Shown: in pieces, positions 12,494 to 24,886 of the stretch
Numbering within the stretch: position 1 is the first letter of the stretch
Layout: every line of letters begins with the position of its first letter
Source: Trileptium ribeirensis
Taxonomy: Eukaryota; Nematoda; Enoplea; Enoplida; Thoracostomopsidae
NCBI GenBank assembly: GCA_030248225.1
Contig: JASANE010024733.1
Location: 62,001 to 126,000 of the forward strand
Length of the DNA: 64,000 nt
Reading direction: 5' to 3'
Made by a program: the position numbers and the translations under genes
Notes under the pieces: generated by a model
Seen by the model: only the letters and a program-made list of their open reading frames with translations
Database searches by the model: none
Told to the model about the DNA's origin: nothing

Positions 12494-14076
12494 GAACCCT
12501 GCAGAATCGCTGCAGCGACAAACACACCAAAATGCTGGGTGGCCAGACGGTGTTCACCCGCGAAGAAGAATTAGCATTGGTCGAAAATATCGCGACAGCG
12601 GCGGACTGGGGCTTTCCTCTCTCCCGGTACGACCTCATACTGTTGGCCAATTATTGTCTGGCGGACACCAACAAGAGTAAGACACGGTTCGCCAACAACA
12701 AGCCGTCGTATGAGTGGGTTCGTGGATTTCTAGCGAGACACAAGACTCTGTTGACACAACGTCTCGCTGTCAACAAAAGTGCGTCGCGGGCCAGGAATTC
12801 TCGTGAAGTTGTCGAGGAATTCTTCGAGAACTTCCAGGCGACCGTCGATGATTGCCCGTCGTCAAACATCTTCAACTATGATGAGACGGGTCTAACGGAT
12901 GACCCGGGCCGCCAAATGTTGATTTGCCGTCGTACTTGTCGCCATCCGGACAGAGTGATGCATAGTACTAAAACTAACACCAGCATTATGTGGTGTGGAG
13001 CCGCAGATGGTACTATCATTCCTCCGTATGTCGTTTATCGGGCGGAAGGCGACGTCAGGGCAGCATGGAAGGAGCGTGGACCAGCCAAAGGTGCGCTATG
13101 CAACGACCGCTGTTGCAAACATTGCTGCCAGTTCGGCAGCACAAAAAGTGGTTGGTTTGATATGGATCAATTCACCAACTGGTTCCGCTTAATCTTTCTT
13201 CCCCATGCTAAAGCCCTCCAGGGGCCAAAAGTGCTGGTGGGGGACAATTTATCGAGTCACTTTTCTCCGGATGTTCTGAAGCTCTGCGTCGAACATGACG
13301 TGAGGTTTGTTTGCTTACCACCAAATTCGACGAACATTTTACAGCGGTCTTCGGTCCCATGAAGCTCAAATGGAAGCAAATCGTCCGAGTTTCCGAGAAC
13401 CACGTCCATTGTGCCAGTGATATCAAACACACTGGTACAATATTTGCAGGGGCTGCGAAATCCTCAGAACAAACCGAGGGATTCTCGCGGCAAGTTTAAA
13501 AATGTGGTCCCCGGAGTTGCCATAGTTCCGGATACATTGAATGTTGACGGAGCTGAAGGCCCCCCTTCGAAAAGGCGGAAGGACAAGGAACCGTGTGCTT
13601 CTGCCGACGGCAACGATGATGGCGATTCGGACAACGAGGAAGAATCTGAAGATGGCGAACCCGACGACGATGACGAGGACGTCCGTTTGGAGTCGGACCA
13701 TCTCATCTATGTCCAGTGTCCCTCTGAGGTTGCGAACCGGAAGGACTACATCGTGGTCGCGTATGATGAAACACCGGGACATTTTCGGTGGTATATTGCG
13801 CAGTCGGAGGGTTTAACAAAGAATGGTGAGCTTCCAATAAGTTTCATGACACCGCCGGGTCCTGCGACGAAATTCTATTGGCCGCACAAAAAGGACGTCC
13901 TTAGAGATTGCGCTGTGTCTAAGATCCTGGGCAAACTCAAGGTGCCTCTGCGGTGGAAAGCGGACTCGATGACGGGCACCCGTCAAATGGGTTATTTTCA
14001 TATCACCGAAGAAGTGTCGGCTGCTCTGGAGGAAGAGTTGATCGAGTTTTTAATACGAAACAAGTTGTCGGTGTGA
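12494..14076 (+). pseudogene. pogo-type transposase, exon 2 (second HTH and DDE domain), frameshifted
   Basis: Exon 2 starts after the acceptor at 12493. A CENP-B/Tc5-type second DNA-binding region follows (from VFTREEELALVENI at about 12551 to YEWVRGFLARH). The catalytic domain shows FNYDETG (first Asp, about 12874) and VLVGDNLSSH (second Asp, about 13243), then LPPNSTNILQ. The segment expected to hold the third acidic residue is missing at about 13344, apparently a short deletion that shifts frame. A second frame change near 13375-13400 is needed to reach the C-terminal part. That part has an acidic Asp/Glu-rich stretch at about 13600-13690 and a C-terminal domain ending at TGA 14076. With the third catalytic residue lost and two frame breaks, this copy cannot make an active enzyme. 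Confidence 0.88.
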
Positions 14077-14103
14077 CAGGAACTGTGGTACAGTACGTTA
14101 TTT

Positions 14104-14593
14104 GTGTATCATTTATTTTGAAGCAGCTTCATGTGTATTAAATACGAGTAGGTTGATTGCATCACAGCCACAGCGAGGTCGTAGAAGTTGCGGTATGCCT
14201 AAGAATCTTTATTCTAGTTGTATAAGTAATCTATCCTCGATGCAGGTAAACTGGACTAGAATGCTAGATACTTACGCAGTGCTTTATATCTCAAGGCACG
14301 AAGCGTAAATTGTCGCATTTTAACGAACGCGACCTCTCAGTTTGGGGAGCATCCGTGTGTTTTAGAGCAGTATCATGCGTATACGAGCGGATTAATTGCA
14401 TCGAATCCTCACTGCGAGGTTTTTAGAAGCTGTGGCATGCCTAAGAATCTTTGTTCGATGTGTACTTGTAATCGTTCCTCAGGTGCAGTTAAAGTGGACT
14501 TGATTGCTAGGTAAGCTCGCTATAGACATCAAGGAGAATAAAGCGGAAGTTGTCGCTTTTTAACAAGTTTGACCTCTTTTAGTTTGGGGAGCA
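14104..14593. repeat. 242-bp tandem duplication in the pogo-type element
   Basis: Two diverged copies follow the transposase stop. CCTAAGAATCTT occurs at 14198 and 14440, 242 bp apart. Both copies end with a CGACCTCTCAGTTTGGGGAGCA-like segment (about 14350 and 14590). Confidence 0.8.
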
Positions 14594-15444
14594 ACCTAGA
14601 TTATTGGCCAAAATAAATGCTTGCAGCATTCTATGTTATCGTTGCCGGTTCCTACGTAGTAGGAATCTGTTTCTTCGTTTTTTTAAAAACCTCCGTGATG
14701 GCCAACATCGCCCCAATGATCTCGAAAGTTGGCCAAATCCTAAAATAAAACTAAATTTTACGCATTTCTCGACGGGTGGCCAACTTCCCCTGAATAGGGG
14801 GTGTAGTTGGCCACCCCACTATTTTTAAAAAATTGAGCGAATGTGATCAGTCGTCGAAAACTGACCACATAGGACTCATTGCCACAGTTTCTTTCCATGT
14901 TTTAGCGAAGACCGACTAGAATTTCGTTAAGTCGGAAAGAAATTATGATTATTCGAACTTCAAAACCTGGCCAACTTCACCCCACTTGATAGTATTCTTC
15001 AGCAATTTCTAAACTTAGCTAATTTAGTTTTATGTCAGTTTCAATTAGTTTTGATGAGTTATTACTGTTGTTCTCGCTTGGTCGGGTTGTCGACGCGTTC
15101 TGACGAAAAGAATTTCGCCGTTGTATTTATTATTATATTTATTAATTTTTTATGGATTTAGTGCTTACTTAGCTATTCAATAAGGTAGCCCGACTATTCA
15201 GCAACGTTCATGTTAGAATTATTGGCTCGGTTCACAAAAGGCATAAAATTGCACGAGCCTGGTATTTTATCGATTTTTTACTAGGATTACGGAGTTCAAA
15301 CAAGCTTTTGAGCGAATTGCTCAAAGAACTGCGTTGCTTTTAGAGAGTGTCAGAGTTTATATTTCATACGATTTGTCAGTATGGTGCACATTTAAAAGTG
15401 TAATCGACGAGCGTCGGGACACGACCATTGAGTATTAGTAATCT

Positions 15445-15900
15445 CGGTATTAATTATTGAGCGGAGCTCGGCGAAGCCGAGCGAAACGTTTTTATTTTCT
15501 GTCTGGGAGTAAAAAGGTCGATGTCCGTCCGTTCGTTCGGTCCGACGGATCTCAAAAACCATTGAATCGATTTTAAAAAACTTTTGTTTGAAAGCCTATC
15601 ATGTCAGAGTGTGCACCTGATATTTGGGATTAAAAAATTTTGAGTGGTTAATTAGTAATTAGCTAATTAGTTAATTTTATGCAGCTAAAATAGAGAATTT
15701 TGCAATATTTGTGTTATTTATTGAAATATAATCGTTTCGATCAAACCATTATAGGATTTTTTGGGGCGAAGAATTCAAATATAATATTTTTACCAATGAT
15801 AAAGCTCTATGCCCTATGCAATGTAGTTACAAGAACATAAAATTGAGTACATTCGTAATGCCACAGCCTAAGCTCCGCTCACAAATGTAGTTCCACTACC
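15445..15900. repeat. GAGCGGAGC-led dispersed repeat, copy 1
   Basis: It begins TTGAGCGGAGCTCGGCGAAGC with a small hairpin (GCTCGGCGAAGCCGAGC), followed by an AATTAGCTAATTAGTTAATT block at about 15655-15680. The same head and AT block recur at 30243-30800. It lies within the second unit of the large tandem repeat. Non-coding, origin unknown. Confidence 0.55.
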
Positions 15901-17119
15901 GACCAGTATTTAATAATGGCAACTTGGTTATAAAAACAATGTAGTGACACATAATGATGTTAGGAGTGGTGACATATTAGTTAATACTAATAGTAATATC
16001 TTAAAGCTTTCACCCAATGTGTCGAATGAGCATCAACCCGGGCAAGATATCAGGTGGGCTTGTGGTTAGTAGCGCGACTTGTTGGGTGCGCCAGCCATTC
16101 GGGCTGCTCAACAAGGTTTGTTATTCTTGAGAAGACCGGGCGAGTAAGGGGTGTGGATTCGACGATCCACCTCGAAACTCCTGCCTCATAACCAACCAGT
16201 TGGCCAGCCATTCGGGGGTATAGGGATTGAGCAAAATTCCAACTGAATAGTAGTCGACCGCTACGATACAGTTCTATATAACGTAGTCTGCCAGCCATTC
16301 GGGGGCGACTAGTTTAACATAACCGGCACGTAATAGCATAATTCTTGCAACCCTGTAGTTGAACATTCATTGGGGATCAACTGCATCAATTTATAAGAGC
16401 TTTAGTAAAGTAACAAAGTAACAGCTAATTTAAAGTTAATCTGTCCTCACTCAAACCTTAACACAGTTGTCAGCTATTCGCGGGGGCGGGGTGGCAATTG
16501 TGGTAAATAAAGACTGCATTAGTGTAAATTCAAGGACCTAGGTTAAGGTACTCGCTACTCGTACATCGTCAGCCATTCTGGGCGATTGCATCAACCTCAC
16601 AAGAGGAGTGATAAAACTAGTACGTAACCTAACGTTAACGCTAATAGAATTTGGGAACGGTTCAGTATAGAGCGCTAGTGGCCGCGTTAATGTTAGCAAC
16701 TGAATCAGCCAAAGGTCGATCATGTTTTTAAAAGAGTGGGCTGACCAACCGGTGATAAAAAAAGATATAGAGAGAAAGAGCTTACGGATTTAGTGTTCAA
16801 TAACAGTGCCTCAACATTTTATATTGTTCGTAATAAATATTGCTTGCTACGCGTTTGGTTCATATTTATCGAAACCAAGAGTGCTTCGGACGTAACTGTG
16901 CCACAACTCAAAATATAGGGCACAGGCACTGATCACAAAGGTAAAATACACGTGCCAATTGAGTATCCCCACCGGCATACTACTGGCCACACCTCAAACC
17001 ACACAATCTTCGGTGACGTCTTTTAATTTCCGATAGCCGTCACAAAAATAACTCCAACCCCGCCCCATTATTTCATGACAAAACAACAGAAATAATGGGA
17101 TACATTGTTGCGGACAATC

Positions 17120-18144
17120 TCATGCGTCATGTAACGCTTAATAACTGTCTTAAGGTGGCAACTAGGTTTTATTCGTAGGCGATCCGCAGTAGCTCAACTC
17201 GTAGATTGTTGAGTGGGTAACATAGGTAGTAAAATATGGCGATTATGTCGACTCGATATACTTTATTTACTAAAACCATTCGTTCGCGTGCCACACCGCC
17301 ACTTGCTCATCAAGCTTGAATCATTTTGTATTATTAGCAATATACTACGTTCAATACTCTTTTTTATTGAGCCTTCAGCAGGCAGTGGTAGTCAACGCTC
17401 ACCGCTCAAAATGGTGTGATGTCTAAAGTGGTGTTCCTCAGGGATACTGTGTTATGGCCGATTTATTTATTTTGTATTTTCAACGACGTTTATCACGGTG
17501 TTGCCTGCGCTTTGCGCAAATTCGCGGATGACTCAAAACTTTTAGGTAACAAATTTTGACGTGACTGAGTTACAGAGTGATATCGACGCATTGTCAGATG
17601 GGCAAAGGAATGGTGTATGACGTCGCTCGGACGGAGTATGTTTCTTGGTGTATCCGTCGATCTTTTCGGTTCCTAAACAAGCCAGTTTTGTCATGCTTTT
17701 TCGATACCTTGTACGATCCAATCTCGAGTACTCCTTCAGCTCATGGTGCCTCAACTACCAAAAGACATTAAGCTGATCGAACGCGTCGAACGTCATGTGA
17801 ATAAATTTATGCCAGGTCTTGCTGATGTGTCTTATGAAAATGAATTGCGCACCTTGCGATTGCAAGCTTTAGCGACTCGTCGTTTTCGACGCGAGGAACA
17901 AATTACAGCGAAGTTCGTTGTAATATCGACTTTCCCATCATTGATTGGTTCGAATTCGTCAACGATGACCGCCACGAATAAGCTGCGATGTCAGATGCGA
18001 CCGCAGTTGGACTGTGCTCGCTACTCCTTTGCATATCGGGTTGTGGTATCCTGGAATAACTTGTCTGCAACGGTCGTCGGAGCACCCACTGTTGTTGGTT
18101 TCAAGTCACATCTCTACGGCTCGGATTCCCTCCCGGAACTGTAG
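17120..18144 (+). pseudogene. LINE reverse transcriptase remnant (CR1/L2-like)
   Basis: Reverse-transcriptase motifs appear in order with broken frames. About 17280-17330 reads VPHRHLLIKLESF. About 17424 reads SGVPQG in another frame. About 17520 reads KFADD, with the paired catalytic Asp. About 17570 reads TELQSDIDALSD. The last open piece, 17743-18144, runs DIKLIERVERHVNKFMPGL, SYENELRTLRLQAL, RRFRREE and finally VVSWNNLSATVV, the typical C-terminal half after the palm. It ends at TAG 18144. No RNase H follows, which suits the CR1/L2 group rather than the I/R1 group. Frameshifts make it dead. Its 5' end is truncated and no endonuclease was seen. Confidence 0.85.
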
Positions 18145-19100
18145 TTCAAGTCGTTCAGTCAAATAGTTTCAAATTCTGAGTGCTGCGCAACTGCGGTAAA
18201 GTCATTGTGTTCACTCTGACGAAATAACCGTTATTCAATGTCACGGTTTCCCCAGGCGATGACGGTGACATCTTGCGATTAACCGATACCGATAGCGCCT
18301 GGTCAAAGGTGATTTTTCAAAACAGAGCTGAATAACAAAAGCTACGAAGAATTCAACTTCATTCGCAACAAAATATCGTTTACGAGCGTGCCTCCGCAGA
18401 AACAGCGACCGCGCGGCATTAATCAAGGACAAAAGCTGTCATCTTACGGCGTAACTTAACGGAATTTTTGCGGCCAACTGCTGCACTTTTCTGAAATAAC
18501 CTCCCAACAAAAATCACCGATGATGATGATGAGGATGGAATTCATGACAATGAAAATTTGTGACAATATGGTTCCCAACGTAAACAAAAAGTAATTTTAA
18601 TTATTATTTGCTAGGTTAACAACGTTCCCTTTCTGTTTATTTTGATGGCGGTTTTTGTGGTCACCTGCAGATACGCCTTTGTTGGATTGAAAGGGAGTTG
18701 TAATTTCATAATATACAAAAATGTATCTGCTAATTTTCAGGTAGATACTTGCCTAAATTTCATAAATTGCCTAAAATGCTAAAATGCTGTATTTACTGGC
18801 AGATACACCGTCTATTCACTCTACGTAGAGAGCAGACACACCGTTCTTGCGAAGTCACTCACTGAAAAGTGGCTCAGGAAAAGGTGCATCTGCAATATTT
18901 TTTAGAAAATACTGCTATTTAACTTTCTGGCCAAAATTTGGACGCTAAAAAGAATCTATATAACGCAAAAACCACATATGAAGCTACATGCGCACTCTCA
19001 GCGTTATACGTCGAGCAGTTATCGTATTATAAATGCGTAGACTTTAACATGCGATTTTGTCAAAACTCAAAAATTGCAGATACACCTTTCTTGTCACGTC
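18145..19100. other. Non-coding stretch with scattered GCAGATACACC motifs
   Basis: GCAGATACRCC occurs near 18669, 18800, 18832 (as GCAGACACACC) and 19077, unevenly spaced. No protein or RNA is recognised. This may be an old repeat. Confidence 0.35.
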
Positions 19101-19106
19101 AGCATA

Positions 19107-19500
19107 TTTTAAGCCTTTTCATGGGTTTAGGGTCAATGAACTCGATTTCCAGAATATAGTCTGTTTTTGTTACTTGATTACGTATTGCGTACAGGTCATC
19201 AAGCATTGCCTATAGGTTTTCCGGTATGTTGAATACGATTGTTTTGTAATCTAGATTCCATCACGAGTATCTTATGCCCTTTCAGGCGTCTTCATTAGGT
19301 TTAGGGTCAATGAACCCCATTACCAGATAATAGTACCTATGCAATCAGCAGTTTGGTACATGGCATAAAATAGATTATATATATATAGAGGTTTCTGGGT
19401 ATGCTGAATACAATGATTTGGTTAGCTGGGGCGACCAAAATTATGGGGTGGCATAAACGAGGGCACCTTCCCAAGAACCGTTGGAGGCCAAGTATGGAGG
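19107..19500. repeat. Satellite-like ~165-175-bp unit, locus 1
   Basis: Two diverged units share AGGGTCAATGAACYCSATT, then CAGAATATRGTC, a TTGATTACGTATTGCGT stretch, and TATGYTGAATACRATKRTTTKGT. The same unit occurs at 34086-34520 and 44470-44846, so it forms short tandem arrays at several sites. Confidence 0.65.
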
Positions 19501-19699
19501 CGTCCACCCTTCCCCCACCATGTAGAAGCCAGTATAGCATTAGGATTTTTTCATACCTCGTGCTGGTACCTTCTATTTTGCTTGCTAAATTTCGGTTTGA
19601 CCGATTCATTTATGATGTCTTCGAGCCGTTGGTAAATTTACGTAAGAAATTTGAGAAAACGTTTAGTATCCAGTTTCGCATTTGCAGGTATTTTTAAAC

Positions 19700-20144
19700 A
19701 TATATTGCGTATCAGTAGATTCAACTTAGTGATTTGTTACAATCAATAAATATGATCTTACCGAGAACCATATAAACCAGAAGGCATACTAAATCTTAGG
19801 GCAAAGTAAAGACACTGCCGTCTCGTTGTTTATTCGAAACACAATTTTGCGTCAGTGGTTCATTTTTAGATTAGTTTGTTGTGTTTTTTGTAAACAGTTT
19901 AGCATCGTAAGTGTGTTTTAATTTCGAACACGAATAAAAAGACACGCCGCTTACGGTTACTGTATATGAAGGCTGCATTTAGGACCAGATGCTTGCTTTT
20001 ATATAACCATAGTGTGTATGATGTTACAATTGTTCAAAAATATTTACTGTTTCAGGTGCTTTTACTTATAAGTAAGTAATACTGCTATTTAAAACCATAT
20101 CGTATTGTACGATTTATATATAGCACGCCATTACTTAATTTGAA
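19700..20144 (+). other. Region upstream of the ARPC2 start
   Basis: AT-rich sequence with no recognised coding content. It may hold the promoter or 5' leader of ARPC2, but no element can be named. Confidence 0.3.
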
Positions 20145-20218
20145 ATGATCATATTGGAGAGTAACAACCGGATTATCGAAGAGATTTTGAAATACAAGTT
20201 TAGCAACACGTTAGCAGG
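20145..20218 (+). CDS. ARPC2: ARPC2 exon 1: start of Arp2/3 complex subunit 2
   Basis: ARPC2 (p34-Arc) is a scaffold subunit of the Arp2/3 complex, which nucleates branched actin filaments in the cytoplasm. This exon begins ATG ATC ATA TTG and encodes MIILESNNRIIEEILKYKF followed by SNTLAG, the conserved N-terminus of animal ARPC2 at the expected length. It ends GG followed by the donor GTAAGAG, leaving two bases of a codon (phase 2). The next recognised exon starts with two bases of a codon, so a small exon of length 3n+2 must lie between them. In other animals that position is a short variable segment before FADFDG. Confidence 0.93.
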
Positions 20219-20559
20219 GTAAGAGAGAAATTTCAGTTTATCTGCATTAATGATACATATTTGGGTTATTTCATGCAATGACTTTTAACTTAGGTTTTAG
20301 TGAATCATATGAAGTAGTTAAACAGCAACCTGGAGTTCTTCAAATTTTAGTGATCCTTGTCACTGTCTTCTTAACTTCTGGATTTCCATCAGTTTTTATT
20401 TCATGTGTAATAGAAACTAGCTATCTGTATTTGTATACGTTCTGTATATTGATGGTTCAGCGATTTTATCACAAAACTGACACGAATTCACAACTTATTT
20501 TGGCCATTTCGCTTCCAGTGATATTTAAGTTGTGACACGCGCCGTGTCAAAATCCGCTT

Positions 20560-20940
20560 GTCGAGAGCTGTGACTTTGCTATACCAGTAGCGTTTCTCAT
20601 TGTTATGGATCAGCGTGATGAATTCTAATGGTTGGATAAGTAATTTAGAGAGACGTACACAGTTATATACAAGCGAGCCAATTATACGTCATGTTGCTTG
20701 AATAGCTGAGGACATATATACCCTTTACGTATTTAGGGCTCACTATGTGCATGTACATAGAGGATGAATTTCTCTGTAAAAATACTCTAGTAATTACGGA
20801 AGTATTGCTGTTTCCATGTGTTTTCGGTATTTAAGATCTATTTCGACTCAACCATACAGCGTAAGCATACTATGTGCAGCTTTATAAAGGATAAATTTTT
20901 CTACAAAAGGAGACCCAGTAAGGCTCATATAGCAGAAAAA
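20560..20940. repeat. Dispersed repeat, copy 2 (see 5370-5890)
   Basis: Shares GTAATTTAGAGAGACRTAC and a TGTGCA-AGAGGATGAATTTCT-type block with 5370-5890. The latter block appears twice here (about 20750 and 20875), suggesting an internal duplication. Confidence 0.55.
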
Positions 20941-21261
20941 AATTAATTTTTGGCCCAAGTAAGCACTAAAGTACTAAAAATTGCCTCTGGAGCCAACAGA
21001 GGTAGGTTGGTCACTGGTGTTTAACGCATTTCGCTTGCGGATTTACAGATTTGGTCCGGGATAGGTACCAAATTTTAAAAAACGAGAAAATTTAAGTGCC
21101 ATTTTCCCTTAGAAAAGGTTTAAAAAGGTAGCATATATGTATAAATAGTACATGTTCACATTTTGTAACAATTTAGAAAGTATTGCTCGGTATGAGCTGG
21201 CTTTTTTGCAGGAACAAAATTTCACCTTGGGGCTTTGAGTTTCCCACCACACAGCTCGAAC

Positions 21262-21286
21262 TTTTTTTTTTTTTTTGGGGGGGGGG
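21262..21286. repeat. T15G10 homopolymer junction
   Basis: Fifteen T are followed directly by ten G. It is not beside a recognisable retroposon tail. Length may be unstable or affected by sequencing. Confidence 0.9.
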
Positions 21287-24200
21287 TCGGAGTGGCGTCA
21301 CAGGAAATAACTGGCGGGATTTTCTACTAGTTTAGCTCGAGAAAACTGTTCCACCAGGCAATTGGGGTCACATTACATTTTGTCGCGTCTTTTTCAATTG
21401 TCACCTGGGGGTCATTTTTTACTTATTTACAACATGTAACTATTTGTTGCGATTTATTATTTACCTGCTGAAAATGAGTATTTCTGCGTTATTTAACTTA
21501 AGATTTTGCCACGAATACTATAAAATAAATATAAGCAGTAGTACTAAGTTTTGTTATAACGTTTTTGTTGGGACGATTATTTTTGATGTCACATCAATAC
21601 GCCTGGAGGTTTTTGCGGGATTGAACGGGTAGCTAAAATTTACTTGGGAGAATGGCCTAGAGGGATACCAAAATCCTGAGGCCTCTACCTATTGGTGGGG
21701 GTTGACCGTTGGTAGCAAAAATTTGCCTCACGAATTTACCTAACCTTGGTACAGTAGCTGCTGGTTCAACACCTTTTTAGATATGAGTTAAAATGCGATA
21801 GTATAATTTCATTTATAATCCCCCGTGTTTCATCTGCTGGAACACTATCATGGTGCTGTGGATTGAATATTTCTTGTTTGGAATTTGTAGACTTTCTTTA
21901 CCTCAACCTGGAATTCCAGTGACCGCGTCCTGGAAAATTCTGGAATTTAGAAAATATCGTGGAAAATCCTGCAATTTTGGATGACCATAAGGTAAAATAG
22001 GTTAAATCCTGAAAAATTGCGAAAGATTCTGGAACTTTACACGCACTGATACTATGTTTTCTTGCTTTCAGATGTTGCCTGCCGCAATATTGAACGATCC
22101 CTGTCCAACTACTGCATTATTTGTCAAATAATCTGAAACACTAATAGCTATTCAAAATGTATATATACAAAACATTGTAAATGATTTATACACACTTTCG
22201 TACGTTGCACCGGCTTTCATTGCTAAGCACTACAGTTTTCAAAAAAATTATGAAGTCCTTAGCGATTGTGAAAATCATAGTCGCTTGTCAGTTTACACTC
22301 GGAAAATCCTGGAAATTTTTTAACAAATCATGGAATTTCGTGACCGCACTCCCGCGGCCACCATGTAGTTCCGATATCAACTCAGCCTATCTGTACCGTT
22401 AGACTTCCAGTATTTAAACGTCATTTCTAAATTAAATCTAAAACAATACAAAAAGCGATTTAACTCGCACTGGCAATACGTAATCTGATCAGGTTATAGT
22501 ATTTAAATTACAGAAACAAGCCTGAATCAACTGACGTACGGTTTTCTGGTACGTTTAATTTTCCATGTTATTAATGAATTTTGTTTGTATAATGTAAAGA
22601 ATTAGGAGATTTGTTAAGACTAATTGAGCCGATTTTCCTCTTTTCAGTATAAAAAATGTTTTTGTATCATGCATATATATATATAAGCCATCACTGGATT
22701 GATAGATTTTAGCAGCTTTTTATGTGACACGCAATACCTTTGTGGTTGCTCTGTTCGAGTGATTTTGTGGTGAAATTTGCACGAGTTCAACGTAAATTGG
22801 AAATATTTTCCTTTATGCTGTTGTGACTAGCAAAATAACAATAATTTCATCCTCGAAAATATTTAATCATTAGAATTTTACGAAGAATATTTTCCATCAC
22901 CCAGCCACATGAGGCTAATAAATTCAACTTAGAAACTTTGTTACACTTTTTTATGGGTTTTGTTAAAATTTGTACTGCGGTTGCTGTATTTAGCTTCTAT
23001 TTCACATATCTACGATACCCACTAAACCGGTGTTGAAGCGTTATGTACAATTTAAAAACTTTTCCTAACACATTTTATCCCAGCACACACGTCGTATTTT
23101 GTGGAACGGGTACTCCTTGGCGTCAACATTGGTAATAAATATTTCATGACAATTCGACATTATTTCTGGGCCACAAAAATATATGAAGGAAGAAAACAGC
23201 ACTAGGTAGACAATGTTGTTCTGAGAAGGGAAATGCCTTTTGAGCCCAAATTTGGCGACGTGTAACGCAGTAAAAGAAAGCAGGGTTAATCTAACTAGAG
23301 GTGTATATATACCAATAATGAGATTTAGTGTTTAAACGGTTATTTTCATATCAAAGTGTAACTAACTTCATTATTAATGACATATATATATCTTTTAGTC
23401 AGCTGTATATTTAGTATTTTAATTTTGTTTTCTGGAATCATTCAATTTCCCCAGCACCACGGTATTAAAATAAGAAACTGATCTTGGTCTTTAAATAACA
23501 ACGTGTCAGAAAATACGTGAAGTTTATATGCACGTACATAAGTTGACATTTTAATTTTTATTTCCTTGCTTTGTTTTTATGGGCATTCGTTGATTAGAGA
23601 TTTTGTTATTGCTGCTATCTGTATAAGTCATGGTTGAGTTATGAGGTATGAGCTATAAGCTTAGGTACCCGTTGTGTCGTACCTGATTATATAATTTCAT
23701 TGGAAACCTAGCGGCAGAGGTATCGAAATTAGCTTCTGATTTGGGACAAAAATCTTTTTTTCTTTATCTTTTCGTCGTAAAACTCTTGAGAAAATTAGTG
23801 GATTTTCGCAAAATTTAAAAAATACCACTCACCCTTTAAAAAGTGAAATTTTCTAAGTTTATATATACAATGTAAGTATTTGCTTGTTGAGACTGAACGA
23901 TCGGATTATAGGGATATTTAGAGCATTTAACGTCTTGGTTTCATCGTTTTAACCCGCGATTAGGTGTTTATTCACCCTGGAGGACAGTGCTGGGAAAATT
24001 TGGTAAACTTTGGCACAAAAAATAGTGGCATCTTGCCACTTTTTCAATTTAGATGAATGAACATGTCATTTGAATGTGACTAAGTTTTTTGGGTTGGTGA
24101 ATACGATACAAAGCTATTTATGTCGTGTTATGCACCAAATGAAGCAAGTGTTTGATACAACAACGTAAACGTCGCTCTTGAATTTATAATGTTTCTTAAA

Positions 24201-24500
24201 ATTTCTGATTTATAAATTTCGTAATCTTTCGTCTTTTTGGTCTTTGGAGGAAGAAAAGTTTTCGATTTTAACACAATGATTAAAATGGTCGTAGCGCTGC
24301 CGATTGAAATATAGCCGATGTATAATTGATGTCGCTGGAGTTTAGAGTGCTCAGGTGAGCTGAATTGCGAACGACGAAATAGCCACTAACGCAGAGTGTT
24401 TCCGTTTTTCGTCGAATATGCTAGTCACTAGCAATAGCATATCTTTGATTCTGCAGTTGCGATGTCACACTCTTCGATTTCGGCAAATTAGACTATATTC

Positions 24501-24886
24501 CTGGCCTGTCCACAGCCCTCCGAAAAGTAGGGGGAAACTTCGGGGGGCCCCCATGTTCATTCTCGGAGGAAATTTCAAAGTGGGGGGATAAATTTTGCTT
24601 AAAAATACAAAATATTTCTATATTTTCATGCATTTTTACTACTGTGAACGTACTTTCAAGCTAAAAAACAATATTTTAGCATTATAAATAGTGGTAATTA
24701 ATGTTTAAAAAAACAATTTGCAAACAAAGAACATAAATTTTCAGACATAAAAAATTTTTGAATTAGTTGAACATGGGGGGTTTCGGCCGAGTGGGGGGGG
24801 ACGGACATGGGGGAAAAACTCACGAACATGAGGGGATTTGGAAAGTGGAGGGGGTCATCCCCACCCCCCCACTGTGGACAGGCCAG
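24501..24886. mobile_element. MITE-like element with CTGGCCTGTCCACAG inverted ends
   Basis: Left end CTGGCCTGTCCACAG and right end CTGTGGACAGGCCAG are perfect 15-bp inverted repeats. Both flanks are TATTC (24496-24500 and 24887-24891), an exact 5-bp target duplication. The 386-bp interior is non-coding, with G-rich blocks near both ends and an AT-rich middle. The ends resemble those at 1968-2317 (shared pattern CTGGSCTSTCCA), and all three copies in this window have TATNN-type duplications, so they belong to one superfamily. Confidence 0.9.

Larger units (their letters stand above)
11038..14989 (+). mobile_element. pogo/Tigger-type Tc1-mariner superfamily transposon
   Basis: Left end TCAAGTGGGGTGAAGTTGG and right end CCAACTTCACCCCACTTGA are perfect inverted copies, flanked by TA on both sides (11036-11037 and 14990-14991), the target duplication of this superfamily. 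Removing it rejoins the 1.86-kb repeat unit. The GAAGTTGGCC motif recurs near both ends: 11047, 11067, a palindrome at 11443-11466, and inverted copies at about 14775-14815. These look like transposase-binding sites. It carries a two-exon transposase gene. The right untranslated region holds a 242-bp tandem duplication and the intron holds roughly 200-bp repeats. Confidence 0.93.
8879..17060. repeat. Tandem repeat with a unit of about 1.86 kb, carrying nested insertions
   Basis: The block ACCGGCATACTACTGGCCAC, followed by a GGTGACG stretch and GATAGCYGTCA, occurs at about 8880, 10744 and 16970. The first interval is about 1.86 kb. The second is about 6.2 kb and includes the 3,952-bp pogo-type element (11038-14989) plus another repeat. 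Each unit also contains five spaced copies of a CAGCCATTCGGGGGCG-like motif. In unit 1 these are near 9984, 10070, 10164, 10262 and 10351; in unit 2 near 16090, 16203, 16289, 16472 and 16569. Both units share a CTCACAAGAGGAGT-type segment. No protein is encoded by the unit. Confidence 0.75.

Noticed and set aside
13423..13782. Antisense frames opposite the acidic part of the pogo-type transposase
   Set aside because: Mirror translations of an Asp/Glu-rich coding segment.
20278..20535. 85-codon plus-strand frame just after ARPC2 exon 1, considered for the missing exon
   Set aside because: No splice sites in the needed phase and no similarity to the ARPC2 segment; part overlaps a dispersed repeat.
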